From: Lucifuga dentata
Taxonomy: Eukaryota; Chordata; Actinopteri; Ophidiiformes; Bythitidae
Assembly (NCBI GenBank): GCA_014773175.1
Contig: VXCM01000407.1
Coordinates: 1-64,000, forward strand
Reading direction: 5' to 3'
DNA: 64,000 nt
Shown one piece after another: positions 48,196 to 59,293 of the stretch. A model generated the notes under the pieces. The model was not told the origin of the DNA and made no database searches. It saw only the letters and a program-made list of their open reading frames with translations. Each line of letters begins with the position of its first letter. Position 1 is the stretch's first letter. The position numbers and the translations under genes were made by a program.

Positions 48196-49240
48196 CCTTC
48201 TGGAGCTTTTTGTCTCTCAGGGGGTTAGGGAGGTCAGACAGGTGGCCAAATGATGCAAGGACATATACAAAGAAGGGGATGTGGTGCAGAAGAAACACTT
48301 GGCATTTTAAATAAGTACCCACACAATATCCATATATCTACATGCACAAACACAAATATATTGATGCACAAACGCCCACAAGCACAGCAGACACGATCAC
48401 TCACTGTCATGTACGACTAATTAAAAGCTGGCAGAACACTCAAATGCATTCAAGCAATATAACCTACACTCCCTCTGGCGGACAACAAACCAAACACACA
48501 AACACATGAATGCACGAGCACATACACTCTTCCACACACACACGCACGCACACACACACAGGTTATGGACAGGTGAGAGAGCGAAGCGAGGGGGNCCACA
48601 CACACACGCACGCACACACACACAGGTTATGGACAGGTGAGAGAGCGAAGCGAGGGGGCGCCTCGTTGTAGTTCAGCGGTAAAGAAGCGATGATAAATCC
48701 CAGGATGCTTCACTCCCTCGTTAAAAAAGCCAATGCAAAAAGAACGGAGAAGGATATCGATCCACTGCGTGGTGAGCTTCAGACTGGAGCTGTAAATCCA
48801 TGTGCGTGTGTGCGTGCGTAGATCAACAACCCAGGCTAGGGCAGCACCCTTTTCCACTCTCAGTTGGTTGATTTTCGACCCATAGGAACACAATCCAAAC
48901 CATCAGCCTCTATTCCAGCATTCCCCTGGGTTTTTGCTTTATTTTTACCTTCTTCGCGTCTCAACGGAGTCTCTCTGTCTGTGCCGGCTGCTTCAAGTTT
49001 GCCTCTGAAAGCCCTCAGTTCTCCATGCCCGGTCACCTTTTGGTCGCTGGCGGTAATCCAATAATGAGAAAGCAGGTGAAAGCTACCGAAACTAAACCGA
49101 GGCAGAGCAAAAAGGGAGCTGATGTGATGTGCCAGTGAGATGGGAGGTGGCGGTGGTGGGCTAAATCCAGCTGATCCTGCTCCAATCCCTATGCCGATCC
49201 CCACCAACTCTGATTCCCCGGACTGTCAGCGGCGTGTCTC
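48196..49240 (-). other. nrg3: Probable nrg3 5' leader (5' UTR part of exon 1)
   Basis: This is a GC-rich stretch directly upstream of the ATG. The first 24 bases run from an in-frame TGA (48217-48219) to the start codon. The leader contains upstream open frames, for example one with ATG at 48893 (88 codons) and one with ATG at 49207 (115 codons, Gly/Ile then Pro-rich), which would be upstream ORFs if transcription starts beyond them. The outer boundary is inferred from a TATA-like motif and is uncertain. A single N at 48595 is flanked by two copies of the same 63 bases, so the true leader is probably 64 bases shorter. Confidence 0.45.
48532..48658. repeat. 63-base duplication around an N in the nrg3 leader
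   Basis: 48532-48594 and 48596-48658 match and contain a CA-rich run plus GGTTATGGACAGGTGAGAGA. N is at 48595. Probable assembly duplication. Confidence 0.85.
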
Positions 49241-49264
49241 CAGCTGTCTGTCTGTAGTTCAAGA

Positions 49265-49273
49265 CTATATATG
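49265..49273 (-). promoter_or_regulatory. TATA-like motif upstream of nrg3 leader
   Basis: The minus strand reads CATATATAG within otherwise GC-rich DNA about 1.07 kb upstream of the nrg3 ATG. If it acts as a TATA box, transcription would start near 49240. Many CpG-type promoters lack a TATA box, so this is only a candidate. Confidence 0.2.
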
Positions 49274-49489
49274 ATGATAGATCCGGTATTGGAGGGGTAA
49301 AGAAGAGCTTCTAGTTTATCTTCACTGCATTCCCACAGTGGTGCAAGCAGCAGAAAGGGAGATGGAGAGAAAAGAGAGGAAGGAGGGAGAGAGGGAGGGG
49401 GCTGCTGCTCTGAAAAAAATGATGCGGCGGCTGTTCTTGGAGGCTGCAGACTAGGGAGAGACGAAGGGAGGGAGGGAGAGAAGGGGGAG

Positions 49490-49622
49490 GCTTGCTCAAT
49501 CCGGTGAATGATGTTGGTTTCACGGCTCCCGTCCCATCCGGCGCTCTCCTCCGGTNGCTTGCTCAATCCGGTGAATGATGTTGGTTTCACGGCTCCCGTC
49601 CCATCCGGCGCTCTCCTCCGGT
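49490..49622. repeat. 66-base duplication around an N in the nrg3 promoter region
   Basis: 49490-49555 and 49557-49622 are identical, starting GCTTGCTCAATCCGGTGAAT. N is at 49556. Probable assembly duplication. Confidence 0.85.
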
Positions 49623-50285
49623 TCACAGTCCTCAATACCCCAAACTGACGACTAGTGACTGCCCCATCTCTCCCCCTGACTCCGTGCGCCTGCTGCTGGA
49701 GGTGCGCTCTGCCTCCCTTCTCACCTCAAACAAAAAAAGAGAAAGAAAATAAGAAGGTAGTGGGGAAAAGAGGAGGAGTGAGAGAGAGCATAGATGCGTG
49801 CTGGATAAGCTCTGCAGCAGATGCAGAGATGGGAGGGAGGGAGGGAGGAGGCGGCAGCAACAGCAATGCACACCACGCACACATACACTCGGCGTGGAGA
49901 GGAGAGGCACTGGCACAGACACACCCCAGGGAGCAGAGGGATGGAGAGAGGGAGAGGATAAGAGAGAAGGAGGGAGGCGCCACCCCGCTTCTACCAGCGG
50001 CACACAAGAGCAAACAAACCAAACACCATGCTCATAATTTATGGTCGAGTTAGAGCCCTACTTCAACTTGATACTTCTGTGGGCAGTAGATGAAGCCCTT
50101 ATTTTACAGTTCACAGGGGACACTAGAGCTGCAGGCAGATAGCCAGCCAGGTTTTACGGGCAGCATAGCTTTCTAATATCCCCCTATGGGCAACTAAATA
50201 TAAAAACACACCCATACAATAAAAATCAGAGTCCCTTTGATTAGCCAGATTTGATATGTGGCTCTACATTTATAAAACACCTGCA

Positions 50286-50420
50286 ATACGGGTTTACACC
50301 TTGTTACTGACAGAAGATGGGAAAGATGTTCATATAGTGCAACACAGAGAAANATACGGGTTTACACCTTGTTACTGACAGAAGATGGGAAAGATGTTCA
50401 TATAGTGCAACACAGAGAAA
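50286..50420. repeat. 67-base duplication around an N
   Basis: 50286-50352 and 50354-50420 match, starting ATACGGGTTTACACCTTGTT. N is at 50353. Confidence 0.85.
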
Positions 50421-51390
50421 AACATCTGCAAGAACAGGAGATGCCACAAATATTGCACATACAAAGAAAAAGGGCCTGTAACTTGAATTATAGGCTGAGG
50501 GAAATTGTGGTTAAAGCCATTATCCCTTGTCAATGTCCCTTTTTGAAATGAGTCGTGTATTGTGCAAAAGTGGATGCAGTTCAATATCACCAGAAGTCCC
50601 TAGTGTTCTCCCCATTTTCTGAGTATGTCAGTAGGGCAAGTAGCAAAGCATGCAACAATAATGCCCCAAGGGGTTACAGATAGTGTTCCTGATGTGCCAT
50701 TCTCAGAGTTGCAATAGTAAGTAAACATTATCATTATTTTATTTTTTATTTTTTGTGAATGGCTTCCAGACAATAGCGCTGTGGTGGTCCAAAATTCCAA
50801 CCTTCCTGCTAAGTCTTTGTCTCGAGTTGTAGCTACTAAATTGCTAATCAGAAAGTGAGATGTTTCTACAAATCACAAGTGTGTCCAGTTTTCTCAATTT
50901 GTCAGAATGGAGCCACGTTTGTTGCTTGTACAGGAAACCCCAAAAGTTGACAAATACTGTAATTTTCCCCTTCTTGAAAAAGTGTTTGATTCTTTTTAAC
51001 AATGGTTTGGAAGTGGTGATAGGTTGAGAAAACCATTAATCATCTGAAAATCTGGGTGGATTCATTCTGCAATAGTCCTTAAAAATTGCATTATGTTCAT
51101 GTATGTGCTGCTGGGTGAGGATGATAGAAAGTGTATGAAAAAGAGACTGAGGAAGTGGAGTGAGGAGTGAAATAGACGAAAAACAGGTAGGAGAGAAAAA
51201 TTAGCAAAATTTCTGCTGCTTTTCCATGCAAGTTATAGTCATCTGCAAAACAAAGTTCAAGATTCAAAATGCAACAATCAAATCCCAAATGTCATCATTC
51301 ATTAGTCTGAACTGCTTGTTGCTTATGGCAAAATAAATAAATAAAAATAAAAAATTTAAGCTCCTCACATATCCCAGAATGCTCAGAAAA

Positions 51391-51421
51391 TGTCATTTTG
51401 AATGGTGTTTTCAAAATGACA
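51391..51421. repeat. Perfect 12-bp hairpin
   Basis: TGTCATTTTGAA (51391-51402), loop TGGTGTT, then its complement (51410-51421), in the AT-rich upstream flank. Confidence 0.65.
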
Positions 51422-51890
51422 GTTTGAATTACCCTGAAGTTGGTTTCTCAATAGATTTTCAGAAGAAATATAAAATGACTGACACTGTTTAAGCCCAGTG
51501 AAATCACTTAAAAATAATATCAATTATGTAATATTTTGTCTTTTGAAAAAGGGATTACTGCAATGCTTTTTTTTTTTTAGTGAAAATACTCCCCAAAAAC
51601 AAACTCAGAAATTATTCAAATTTAGGACCAAATTTAGATGCAGGACCAACCAGGATGATCTTTAAGCAGCTACGCTACTGTGGCCACTTAAACCAGGGGA
51701 CCATTAAAACTTAGAAGATGAAATTTATTATTTGAAATTTATTCATTGTTTGATATTTGAATAATGCATTTGCACTATGTATTATTTTAAAAAATGAATA
51801 ATATATCTATTAATGTGGAACTGAAGATTTGTTGTGATTTGACACCATAGTTACTGTAGTTACTGGAGGTTTAATATCTTTCTGTGCATT

Positions 51891-52024
51891 CATTTCTGAC
51901 TGATGAAACCATTTGGATGAATGGTGAAACGTTTCAGAATTAAAAAGTTGAATCCAGTTGACTTAATTCAGTTTTCATACAGTACGTATATCTACCTGCC
52001 TGGATGACTGAGAATCTTCATCAA
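51891..52024 (-). repeat. Dispersed fish repeat, copy 1
   Basis: Its reverse complement contains GATGAAGATTCTCAGTCATC, GTCAACTGGATTCAA, TTAATTCTGAAACGTTTCAC and CATTCATCCAAATGG, matching copy 2 at 59005-59132 in order. The GAAACGTTTCACC-CATCCAAATGGCTTCATCAG motif is very common in teleost genomes. Confidence 0.65.
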
Positions 52025-52060
52025 AACATTTCAGCATAATGTTTTTAATAGATGAATACT

Positions 52061-52220
52061 TTAAAGCTGCAGTAGGTAACTTTTTGAAAAACACATTTCC
52101 ATTGAATTTTTTTAAATTTTCATTAAATTCTGACAGGAATGTATGAAGATATTGCAGCAGTCTGTGTATTACATTATCACTTGTGCTCTTCTTTTTTTAA
52201 TTGTTTATCTGAAAAGTCAA
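52061..52220 (+). mobile_element. Possible fragment of a TTTAAAGCTGCAGTAGGTAA-type repeat
   Basis: TTTAAAGCTGCAGTAGGTAA at 52061 is the recurrent start of a non-autonomous repeat seen widely in teleosts. It follows closely after the dispersed repeat copy 1. The right end is not defined. Confidence 0.35.
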
Positions 52221-53395
52221 CACATATGCATAATCTACAAATCTCTGTCACTTAGTTGCATAGATTTATGCAGTACAGTATATAAGTTCAGCAAAGTTAC
52301 TTAAGTTAAATGTTGCTGTGTTGATATGGTTCATTAACTGCCAGAAATCCTGATGATGAAGCCATATAGCATATGCAAACTCATGTCAATTCATCGTTAA
52401 ATTAAGAAATATAATGTGAAATAAATGGCTAATTTAGTTAAGTTATTATCTTCTGGTTATATATGTTTAGTAGTGGTTTTTTGGTGGGACAGTTGATATC
52501 TCAGCTCTTTGGTTTAGGGGATATAGGATGTTTTATTAAAGTTTTATTCATCTGTCCATTAAGTTCTACAGCTGCTTAAAGGTGTAGCCTGAAGCTGACT
52601 CAGGTATTCCATACTACGGTCTGTAGCTGGATCAAATGCAATAAGGCCCTTAAATTCTGAGTGGGTCAAGGGGAATTCACTTCTGAGTGGAGTGAGCCAT
52701 GTCACTGCTCTTGGTGATTGTCGATAGGATCAGGTAAGGTAATGTATTTCTCTATACTATCATACTTCACCCTGGTCCTAGAAAGAAGATATCCTTTTAT
52801 CTGATCCATTCCCTGGCTGTCTCTTCGTCCTGGGATATTTACGGTTTGTTTAACATAACCCATCTGGACTGCATTGTGAGACAGCTGGTGGAGTGGTGTC
52901 CATTGTATCCATTTTCCAATCTTAAACCATTCCAGGTGTCATCTCTTTGTCTGCATTTCCACTTCAGCAACCTTCGTCAACCTTTACGTTCATCCACAAC
53001 ATGGGGGACAGCATGAGGGTTTCATCAAATAACAGGTGCCTGCTCTCTCTTTGCACTGATTCTATGACAGCATTAAAGTGTCTTGACTCTGAGTCAGCTG
53101 CAATTGAATAATCATAAAAAAAAGCCATTGCAACATGGTTCATATGTATCATCATCCATATTACCTGCTGTTTTCTTGATGATAACTCAAGATGGCAACC
53201 TTGTATTGATTATTGCCCTCTGAATAATATGAGTATTAAAAATCAATATCCTCTGCTGGCATCTGAGTTCGATCATATATATTTACTAAGATTGATCTGA
53301 CAGACTTAAAGCAGTTTGTATAACACAGCCCATTTTGCTGCCCTGGCCAACCCCCTCTAACCATGATTTGCATGTCATTTTCACAGAATATTATC

Positions 53396-53740
53396 TCTGA
53401 ACTGGGCCCTCATTTCAGCTTTAATTTCTGGAAAAATCTCTGCTCTCATGTGCATGCCACTCCAGGGCCACCACCACTCGCAGACTGACAGAGATGGATA
53501 ATCAGGAGTTCAAAACCATGTTGCACTGACCGGCCACATTCAATCCACACTGTGCCAGTGTGGAATGAATGTGCCTACAATACCCTGCAGACCTTTTACA
53601 CTGGGATGTCTCCATTTGAATGTTTGATTGGTTAACTGCCACCATTGTTGCTGAAGCAGGAGCTGGGTACATGCAGCAGAGGAGAGCAGAAGAGTCTGTA
53701 AGGTTTCGTACCCGCTGATGCAGAGGCAGGGAAACTCTGA
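53396..53740 (+). pseudogene. Ty3/Gypsy integrase relic
   Basis: Translating with frame changes gives, in order: NIISELGPHFSFNFWKNLC (NIVSDRGPQF in intact integrases), then LTEMDNQEFKTMLH (the QTERxNQELExxLR stretch), then VWNECAYNTLQTFYTGMSPF (WVEYAHNTLxxxxTGxSPF) and G-stop-LPPLLLKQE (GYQPPLFPxQE). The catalytic Asp of SDRG is changed to Glu, and there are at least two frameshifts and stops. This is the C-terminal half of a dead integrase; no LTRs were confidently found. Confidence 0.8.
53537..53571. repeat. 16-bp hairpin with one mismatch inside the integrase relic
   Basis: CATTCAATCCACACTG, loop TGC, then CAGTGTGGAATGAATG. It covers the site of a frameshift between the QTERxNQ and WVEYAHN parts of the relic. 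Confidence 0.6.
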
Positions 53741-54655
53741 CCTTTATTAACCCTTCAGGACCTGGGATGAGGAGTATTTAGACCTGATTTAATGTGAGAG
53801 TTACCTGTCAAGGGGAACATGAGATATCAGATTTTAGGCATAATTTTATAAAGATGAAACAACAGACCAGTGAACACACTGAATGTATATATTCCTTATA
53901 ACTGAGTTCTTTGTATGCCACCTAAGTGCCAGTAGGAGGCACAGAATGGCCGCGCGTTGCATCATCTTAGCAAAGAAAACAACACCACTACACAAAGCTA
54001 TTAATGATGAGGAAAAGCTGGTGGATAGAGGAGTTGGCAGTAAATAAACTTTATTTAGCAATGTAAAGAACACAAAGAAAAAGGACAAGAAGATACTATA
54101 TTTGTTCCATTGACATGCTATAAATCTACAGATATCCATGGGCAAGTTTGGTAACTTTCCCCATAGGCCCTGTTGATGTTTGCTAATGCTAGTGCTAGCA
54201 TGGTAGCTACGTGTTGCTCCCATAGCAACTGAAGTAGCAAATGAAGCCAAACATGAGTCGAACCTTGACAGGCGTCAAATGTTGGAATGTTACTTGCATG
54301 TTATTTGTGCCTACTGGTTTCCTCAATGGAGTTTGAGGTTGGGATGGGCTGGAGGTTGGGGGGGTTGCGGGGGGGCATGAGTTGACACTAGACAAATAGA
54401 GGGGGGCCTAAGTCCAAAAAGGTTGAAACCTCCTGCTTTAGAACACCAGGCTCTTCGTAGCCAGGGTGGTGCTGACACGGTCAGCGGTTTAGCACTATTG
54501 GGGGAGCTGTCCAAAGTGCTGAATCTGAGACAAGCTGTGGAAGCCATCCATGTTACTGATCGCAATTTCCACCTATTGTCACTGGCTAGGACCCACAATA
54601 AATATGAAGAGGTGCAGCCTGGTGTACATGTAATTTTGTGCAAATGTTTCTTCCT

Positions 54656-54712
54656 AAAGTGCATGTGTGCGTGCATGCGTGTGTGCGTGTGTGCGCGTAC
54701 ATGTGCATTTGT
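54656..54712. repeat. Degenerate (GT)n/(GC) microsatellite
   Basis: GTGCATGTGTGCGTGCATGC and similar alternating purine-pyrimidine sequence. Confidence 0.7.
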
Positions 54713-55948
54713 GTAATTTAGACTTTAGATGCTGAGTCTTGGGTTCAGAGCAGTAGAAACCGCCCACTTTTTCCTGCAAGTATTTTCTGCTTCTGTTTGT
54801 GTGATTATCTGTTTATTGCCTGGTTGATTAGTCTAGTATTTACTCTCTCTCCATTTGTGAGCACACTGCCTGCACAGTCTGGTCTAGTACTGTCACAAAG
54901 TAGTTTTTCTTTCATGCTGAGTCTATGTATAAGTTTAAACCAACCCCCACCTCTTTAGTATCCTTGCAATTGAATATGATTACTCATCTTTACAGACACC
55001 GTTACCTCTCTCAGTCTTTTCCACGGTTAAAGGGTAAAGCCATTCAGCTTTACTCTGCCATAAGTGGACACTATGAAAAAGGTCAAGACTTTTTTTGAAA
55101 GGTAGAAAACGAACAAAATAAAGCAAAGGTTGCATTCTTAAATTAAAACACAGATATCAGTTGTAGATTTATCTTTAGCTGTGATTTTAATCTCCTGTAA
55201 TCATTGGAAGCGGTGGAAAGTAAAAAGCACAAAAACATTTATCCACATCTCAAATCTGAAATAGTGATGTTTGCAGTGATTATGCACAATTTACCCAGGT
55301 CAGCATGCTGTACTCCACTATCTTTTGTAAATCCTGGAATTGCTTGTTTTGCCCTCCACTGAAACATGGTATCCTCATGTGAGCACAATGTATCCATTAA
55401 CCCACCCACTCATATGCAGCGGGGATAAAAACAAATGAAGCCTCCTCTGCGCAGCAAAAAAAATGACTGGTGCCGATCCTGAGGAGCAGACAGAGGAGAC
55501 AACTGAGATAGCCGAGGCTGAGTGGAGCTATTTTTATTTACCACTACAACACTGCCCTTTGCTCTTTGTAAACAAACGGCTGTTCATCCATTAGATAGCA
55601 TATACTGCTACAGTACCTAAGTAAACACACAGCTATGTACATTCTGTTATGATCTTGTGACACAAAATAATGGTTTTAGATTAAAGAATATTTTTGTCTA
55701 AACAGTGTGCCTTAGAACCAAGATTGTGAGTAAACTGATTAATTAAATAGTCATTAAATAATTCATAATTAAATAATCTACAGTATATATCATATCATCA
55801 CCTCTTTTTTGCATTGGGACTCTGCCTTTTATTTTTGATATTATGCTTTATATTATACAGGGTGAGAAGTTTCAACCCAGATTGATTGAATATGCTAATT
55901 GTTCAGGCTAAAGGTCACAGCTTTAGTTAATGATTTTAATGCTCACAG

Positions 55949-55966
55949 ATGGTGGTGGTGGCAGCA

Positions 55967-56007
<41 letters not shown>

Positions 56008-56028
56008 TGNATGGTGGTGGTGGCAGCA

Positions 56029-56069
<41 letters not shown>

Positions 56070-56090
56070 TGTGTATGTGCATGTGTGTGT
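55949..56090. repeat. (GT)n block duplicated around an N
   Basis: ATGGTGGTGGTGGCAGCAGT plus a GT run is present before and after N at 56010. Probably one microsatellite locus. Confidence 0.85.
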
Positions 56091-57703
56091 TTTGCTAAAA
56101 GCAAAGGTTTAGTAGCAAAATCCATATAGTGACTGGTTGCCTGGTAAAAACAAAGTGGCAGGCAGCAATACAAATACAGTATTTCATTTGTGAATGTTTT
56201 GAAGGATGAGCAGATCACTTAGATACAGAATGTTGAATAATCAGTTGAAACGGTTTCAATATATTTTGCATCCCAGCCACGTATATTTCCCACATATTAA
56301 TCCTAACCAAAAGTGAGGAAGCAACTCCTGAAAATGTTTTTGCAATGCAATTTTACAAGAGTGATGGTGAGACTCTTCCATTCTAAGCAAAGCACAGTTT
56401 TACATTCAATATAATATGTGTATAATATAATATGTGTATATAGTATATTAATGTATTAATATACTACATAATCATACAACATATTAATACGCACCCTCAT
56501 TAAATCATCTAATTGTAATACAATTTTATGATGCACGATTTTTTCTCAAATAATAATTAAAAACATCAATAACATCATGCTACCATGATAATAGTATTGC
56601 TTCAGGCATCAAGGTTAATTCTAAATCCATTTTAACAGCTGTGGCATAGAAAGTTAGTGTGGAGTGTCTTATCATTGGGATGCAGCAGACTGATGATATT
56701 ACATGTAGCAGCAATGAAATCAATCAGTCCCCAGCCAGAAACATCACAGAAATTAACTTGTGAACTCCATATTGCTGAGGCAGCCAAGTCTTATGTGCAT
56801 GAATGGGATTGGCTGTTCTCTTCTGTTGTCGCCAAAAGCAGCAGGCCTTCAACATGGTCGCCAGAGGTCACATGGCTTCATTCAGATATAAGTGTTTTTC
56901 CTCATCTCATTAGCCAGGGGGGAGGGATTATTTAGTTAGCCCAGCAAAGCCCAGCCCAGGTTGGTTTCCTCAGTAGTGTTGTACATGTGCTACATAAGCT
57001 TTCCATTTGCCTGCATCAACTGTGATGTTTTTGCCATTATAAAGTTCAACTCTGTTTACATAGCAACTACTTGGCTGTTGCAATAGGGGATGGATTCTGT
57101 TGGAGCTAAGAATATCTGTATCTCTAACATGCACAATATATGGAAAGACTGAACCTGGGATTTATGGCGGTAGTGGACCAAACATATACAATGTCAAAGC
57201 CTCAACATAGAGATTAATAATATCTCATTGAGATATAACAATGAGGGTAAAATGTTGGTTTCATGCCATATTCTCTTCAGAAATTAATATGCTATTGCTG
57301 CTCTCAAGTACAGGTTTGGTTTTGGTCGAGTAAACAGTCAATGTCAAACAATAAAGAATTCAGTTATACTGAAGTTAGTCACACAGCCTGCCATGAATTT
57401 TTAAAGATGGTTTAAGTACAGATGCAAATGTTTTTCTTCCAACATCTGGATCTTCAACACAGTGGCCTTCACACATCATTTGTTTGCCTTAATGTCTCAA
57501 ACAGCCAATACTTTGACGTGCTTTGCTTGATTAACCACCAGTTTTCCACCCACAAACATTAAGATGATTTCCAGTGACTTACTGATGAGAACTTGATCTG
57601 GTACCATTTTTCTGTGTGACTCCAGAGCATAATTACTGAAAAATAAGTCTCTATTAAACTGAGAAATGTAGTATTGTATATAGCATCGGTCTGAAAAAAA
57701 ATA

Positions 57704-57745
57704 CTGGAAAAAAAAAAAAAATGNACTGGAAAAAAAAAAAAATGA
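57704..57745. repeat. Short duplication with poly-A around an N
   Basis: ACTGG, a run of about 13 A and TG occurs before and after N at 57724. Another A run is at 57891-57917. Confidence 0.7.
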
Positions 57746-57789
57746 CATGGATTACAATTTCTGTTTGATTACTCAGAGACGTTTCTGTA

Positions 57790-58195
57790 GGGAAATTTTC
57801 TAGCATTTTAAGCCTATGAGGTCTGAAGTCATTTTTAGAATTTTACTTTTCATTGAATTTGTCTTACATTTACCGTAACAGCCTCCTGTAAAAAAAAAAA
57901 AAAAAAAAAAAAAAAATTAAATTTTTGATGTGGAAAATTTGGACACATCTCATAAGACTATAAGCAATACACAATAGGTCTCGAAAATGGCACTTCAAAA
58001 TTGCAAAGGACTCAATCAAAAATTAATCACGACAATAAAATGTGGAAGAATTTTTTGAGAATCAAAATTTTGATTCTATATTTTTGAGTAGTTTCTCGAG
58101 TTATGTTAGAATTATTTGGATCAACTTTGAAAAAAAAAATCAAGAATTTCTTTTAATCAAGATTAGAAAAATGTAAAAGAAAATTTGCAGACAAC
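57790..58195 (+). repeat. Diverged direct repeat, copy 1 of about 400 bp
   Basis: It shares with 60105-60500 the ordered blocks CTTTTCATTGAATTTGTCTT, AAGACTATAAGCAATA, GGTCTCGAAAATGGC, AAGGACTCAATCAAAAAT, AAAATGTGGAAGAATTTTTT and TTAGAATTATTTGG. A poly-A tract (57891-57917) interrupts it. The type is unknown. Confidence 0.5.
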
Positions 58196-59004
58196 CTTTA
58201 TCCCACAGGTGAACAATATTTCATTTTGATAGCCGAGGGGTTTTAAATCAAACATTTCCATTCTCCTGTGAAATAATAAGTACAAAAAAAAAAGGAAAGA
58301 AAAATACCAATATTTTAAAAACATTTGCAGTAATTTGCATAAAGTGCTTATAGAATTAAACCACTGATTGTAATATGTCAGATATATGTTGCAGTAATCA
58401 TTAAACAACCTAGTTATGTTGCTCAGAGATGCAACATTAATCCCTTAAAGCAACTTAATGTGTCAAGTTGCGGGATGTCACCGCAATGCGTCCACAGATT
58501 TTTTTCTTTTGACAATGATTTGGTAAACACGAACCATTATGATTTATTCAAATCCCTGGTTAATGATTCATGGAATGTTATGCGAATAGATGTTATTCTC
58601 CTTTGGTGTGTTTGCTCTAAGTGTGTGTGTGTGTTTCATTGATTTTTTATGCAAGCTTGATGAAGAAGTCCCCTGACAAGTGTCACATCGAGAAGAGATA
58701 ATGAGGATCACTTGGAATGGTGGATGATACACAGGGGAACTACATACACTGCAGCTACTCTGATACAAGTTTTAAGATTTTCTACAGGTCATATTAGGTA
58801 ATATAACAGCTATAAGTGTGTATGATAAATGTGTTTATTTATAATGAGGACCAAATAATCAAATTGGCTGGCATGTTTGGGCAGAAGAAGATGGAACTTG
58901 TTAATTAGTTTATTTTAAAGCTTGAAACTCTTAGTTTCAGAGAACTCATTTTGTGTATCACTAAACTTGATTTTAACTGTTCATCAAGACATTACTTGTG
59001 CATT

Positions 59005-59132
59005 GATGAAGATTCCCAGTCATCCAGGCGGGTAGATATACTGTATGAAAACTGAGTCAAGTCAACTGGATTCAAGATTTTAATTCTGAAACGTTTCACC
59101 ATTCATCCAAATGGCTTCATCAGTCAGAAATG
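59005..59132 (+). repeat. Dispersed fish repeat, copy 2
   Basis: This is inverted relative to copy 1, with blocks GATGAAGATTCCCAGTCATC, AGTCAACTGGATTCAAGA, AATTCTGAAACGTTTCACC and ATCCAAATGGCTTCATCAG. The terminal part GACTGA-AAAGCCAT is reused in the hairpin that follows at 59152. Confidence 0.65.
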
Positions 59133-59151
59133 ATGTTTTTTTTTTATTCAT

Positions 59152-59193
59152 TTCTGACTGACAAAGCCATCCAAATGGCTTTGTCAGTCAGAA
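59152..59193. repeat. Perfect 19-bp hairpin with 4-base loop
   Basis: TTCTGACTGACAAAGCCAT (59152-59170), loop CCAA, and its exact complement (59175-59193). The arms reuse the end of the adjacent dispersed repeat copy 2, so it probably arose by a foldback duplication there. Confidence 0.8.
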
Positions 59194-59223
59194 TGGTGAA
59201 ATGTTTTAGTTTAGTTTTGTGTA

Positions 59224-59258
<35 letters not shown>
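59224..59258. repeat. (AAT)n microsatellite
   Basis: About 11 trinucleotides, 35 bases upstream of the candidate exon at 59294. Confidence 0.9.
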
Positions 59259-59259
<1 letters not shown>

Positions 59260-59293
59260 GGTTGAACTGAAAAAATACAGTTTGCTTTTCCAG

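Larger units (their letters stand above)
49240..50040 (-). promoter_or_regulatory. nrg3: GC-rich putative nrg3 promoter region with purine/pyrimidine tracts
   Basis: Base composition changes sharply from AT-rich flank to GC- and CpG-containing DNA at about 50040 and stays so to the coding exon, as in a CpG-island promoter. It contains long strand-asymmetric tracts, purine-rich on the plus strand at about 49340-49490 and 49735-49980, so pyrimidine-rich in the nrg3 sense direction. A single N at 49556 separates two identical 66-base copies (49490-49555 and 49557-49622), probably an assembly error. No transcription start can be fixed from sequence alone. Confidence 0.45.
50041..51890. other. nrg3 upstream flank, no gene recognised
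   Basis: The composition falls back to AT-rich immediately beyond the promoter region. It contains one duplicated gap (50353) and the hairpin at 51391. Confidence 0.5.
53741..57789. other. Upstream flank, no gene recognised
   Basis: After the integrase relic there is a G-rich stretch (about 54330-54375), GT microsatellites and AT-rich DNA. Open frames at 53846-54250 (minus) and 54423-54716 (plus) show no recognisable domains. Confidence 0.5.

Noticed and set aside
53846..54250. 134-codon minus-strand frame
   Set aside because: Low-complexity hydrophobic stretches from poly-A/T DNA, no recognisable domain, and it lies next to a decayed retroelement.
54423..54716. 97-codon plus-strand frame with a somewhat coding-like first half
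   Set aside because: The last third is a GT microsatellite (Cys/Val repeats) and I recognise no family; the acceptor-like AG at 54440 has no matching good donor.
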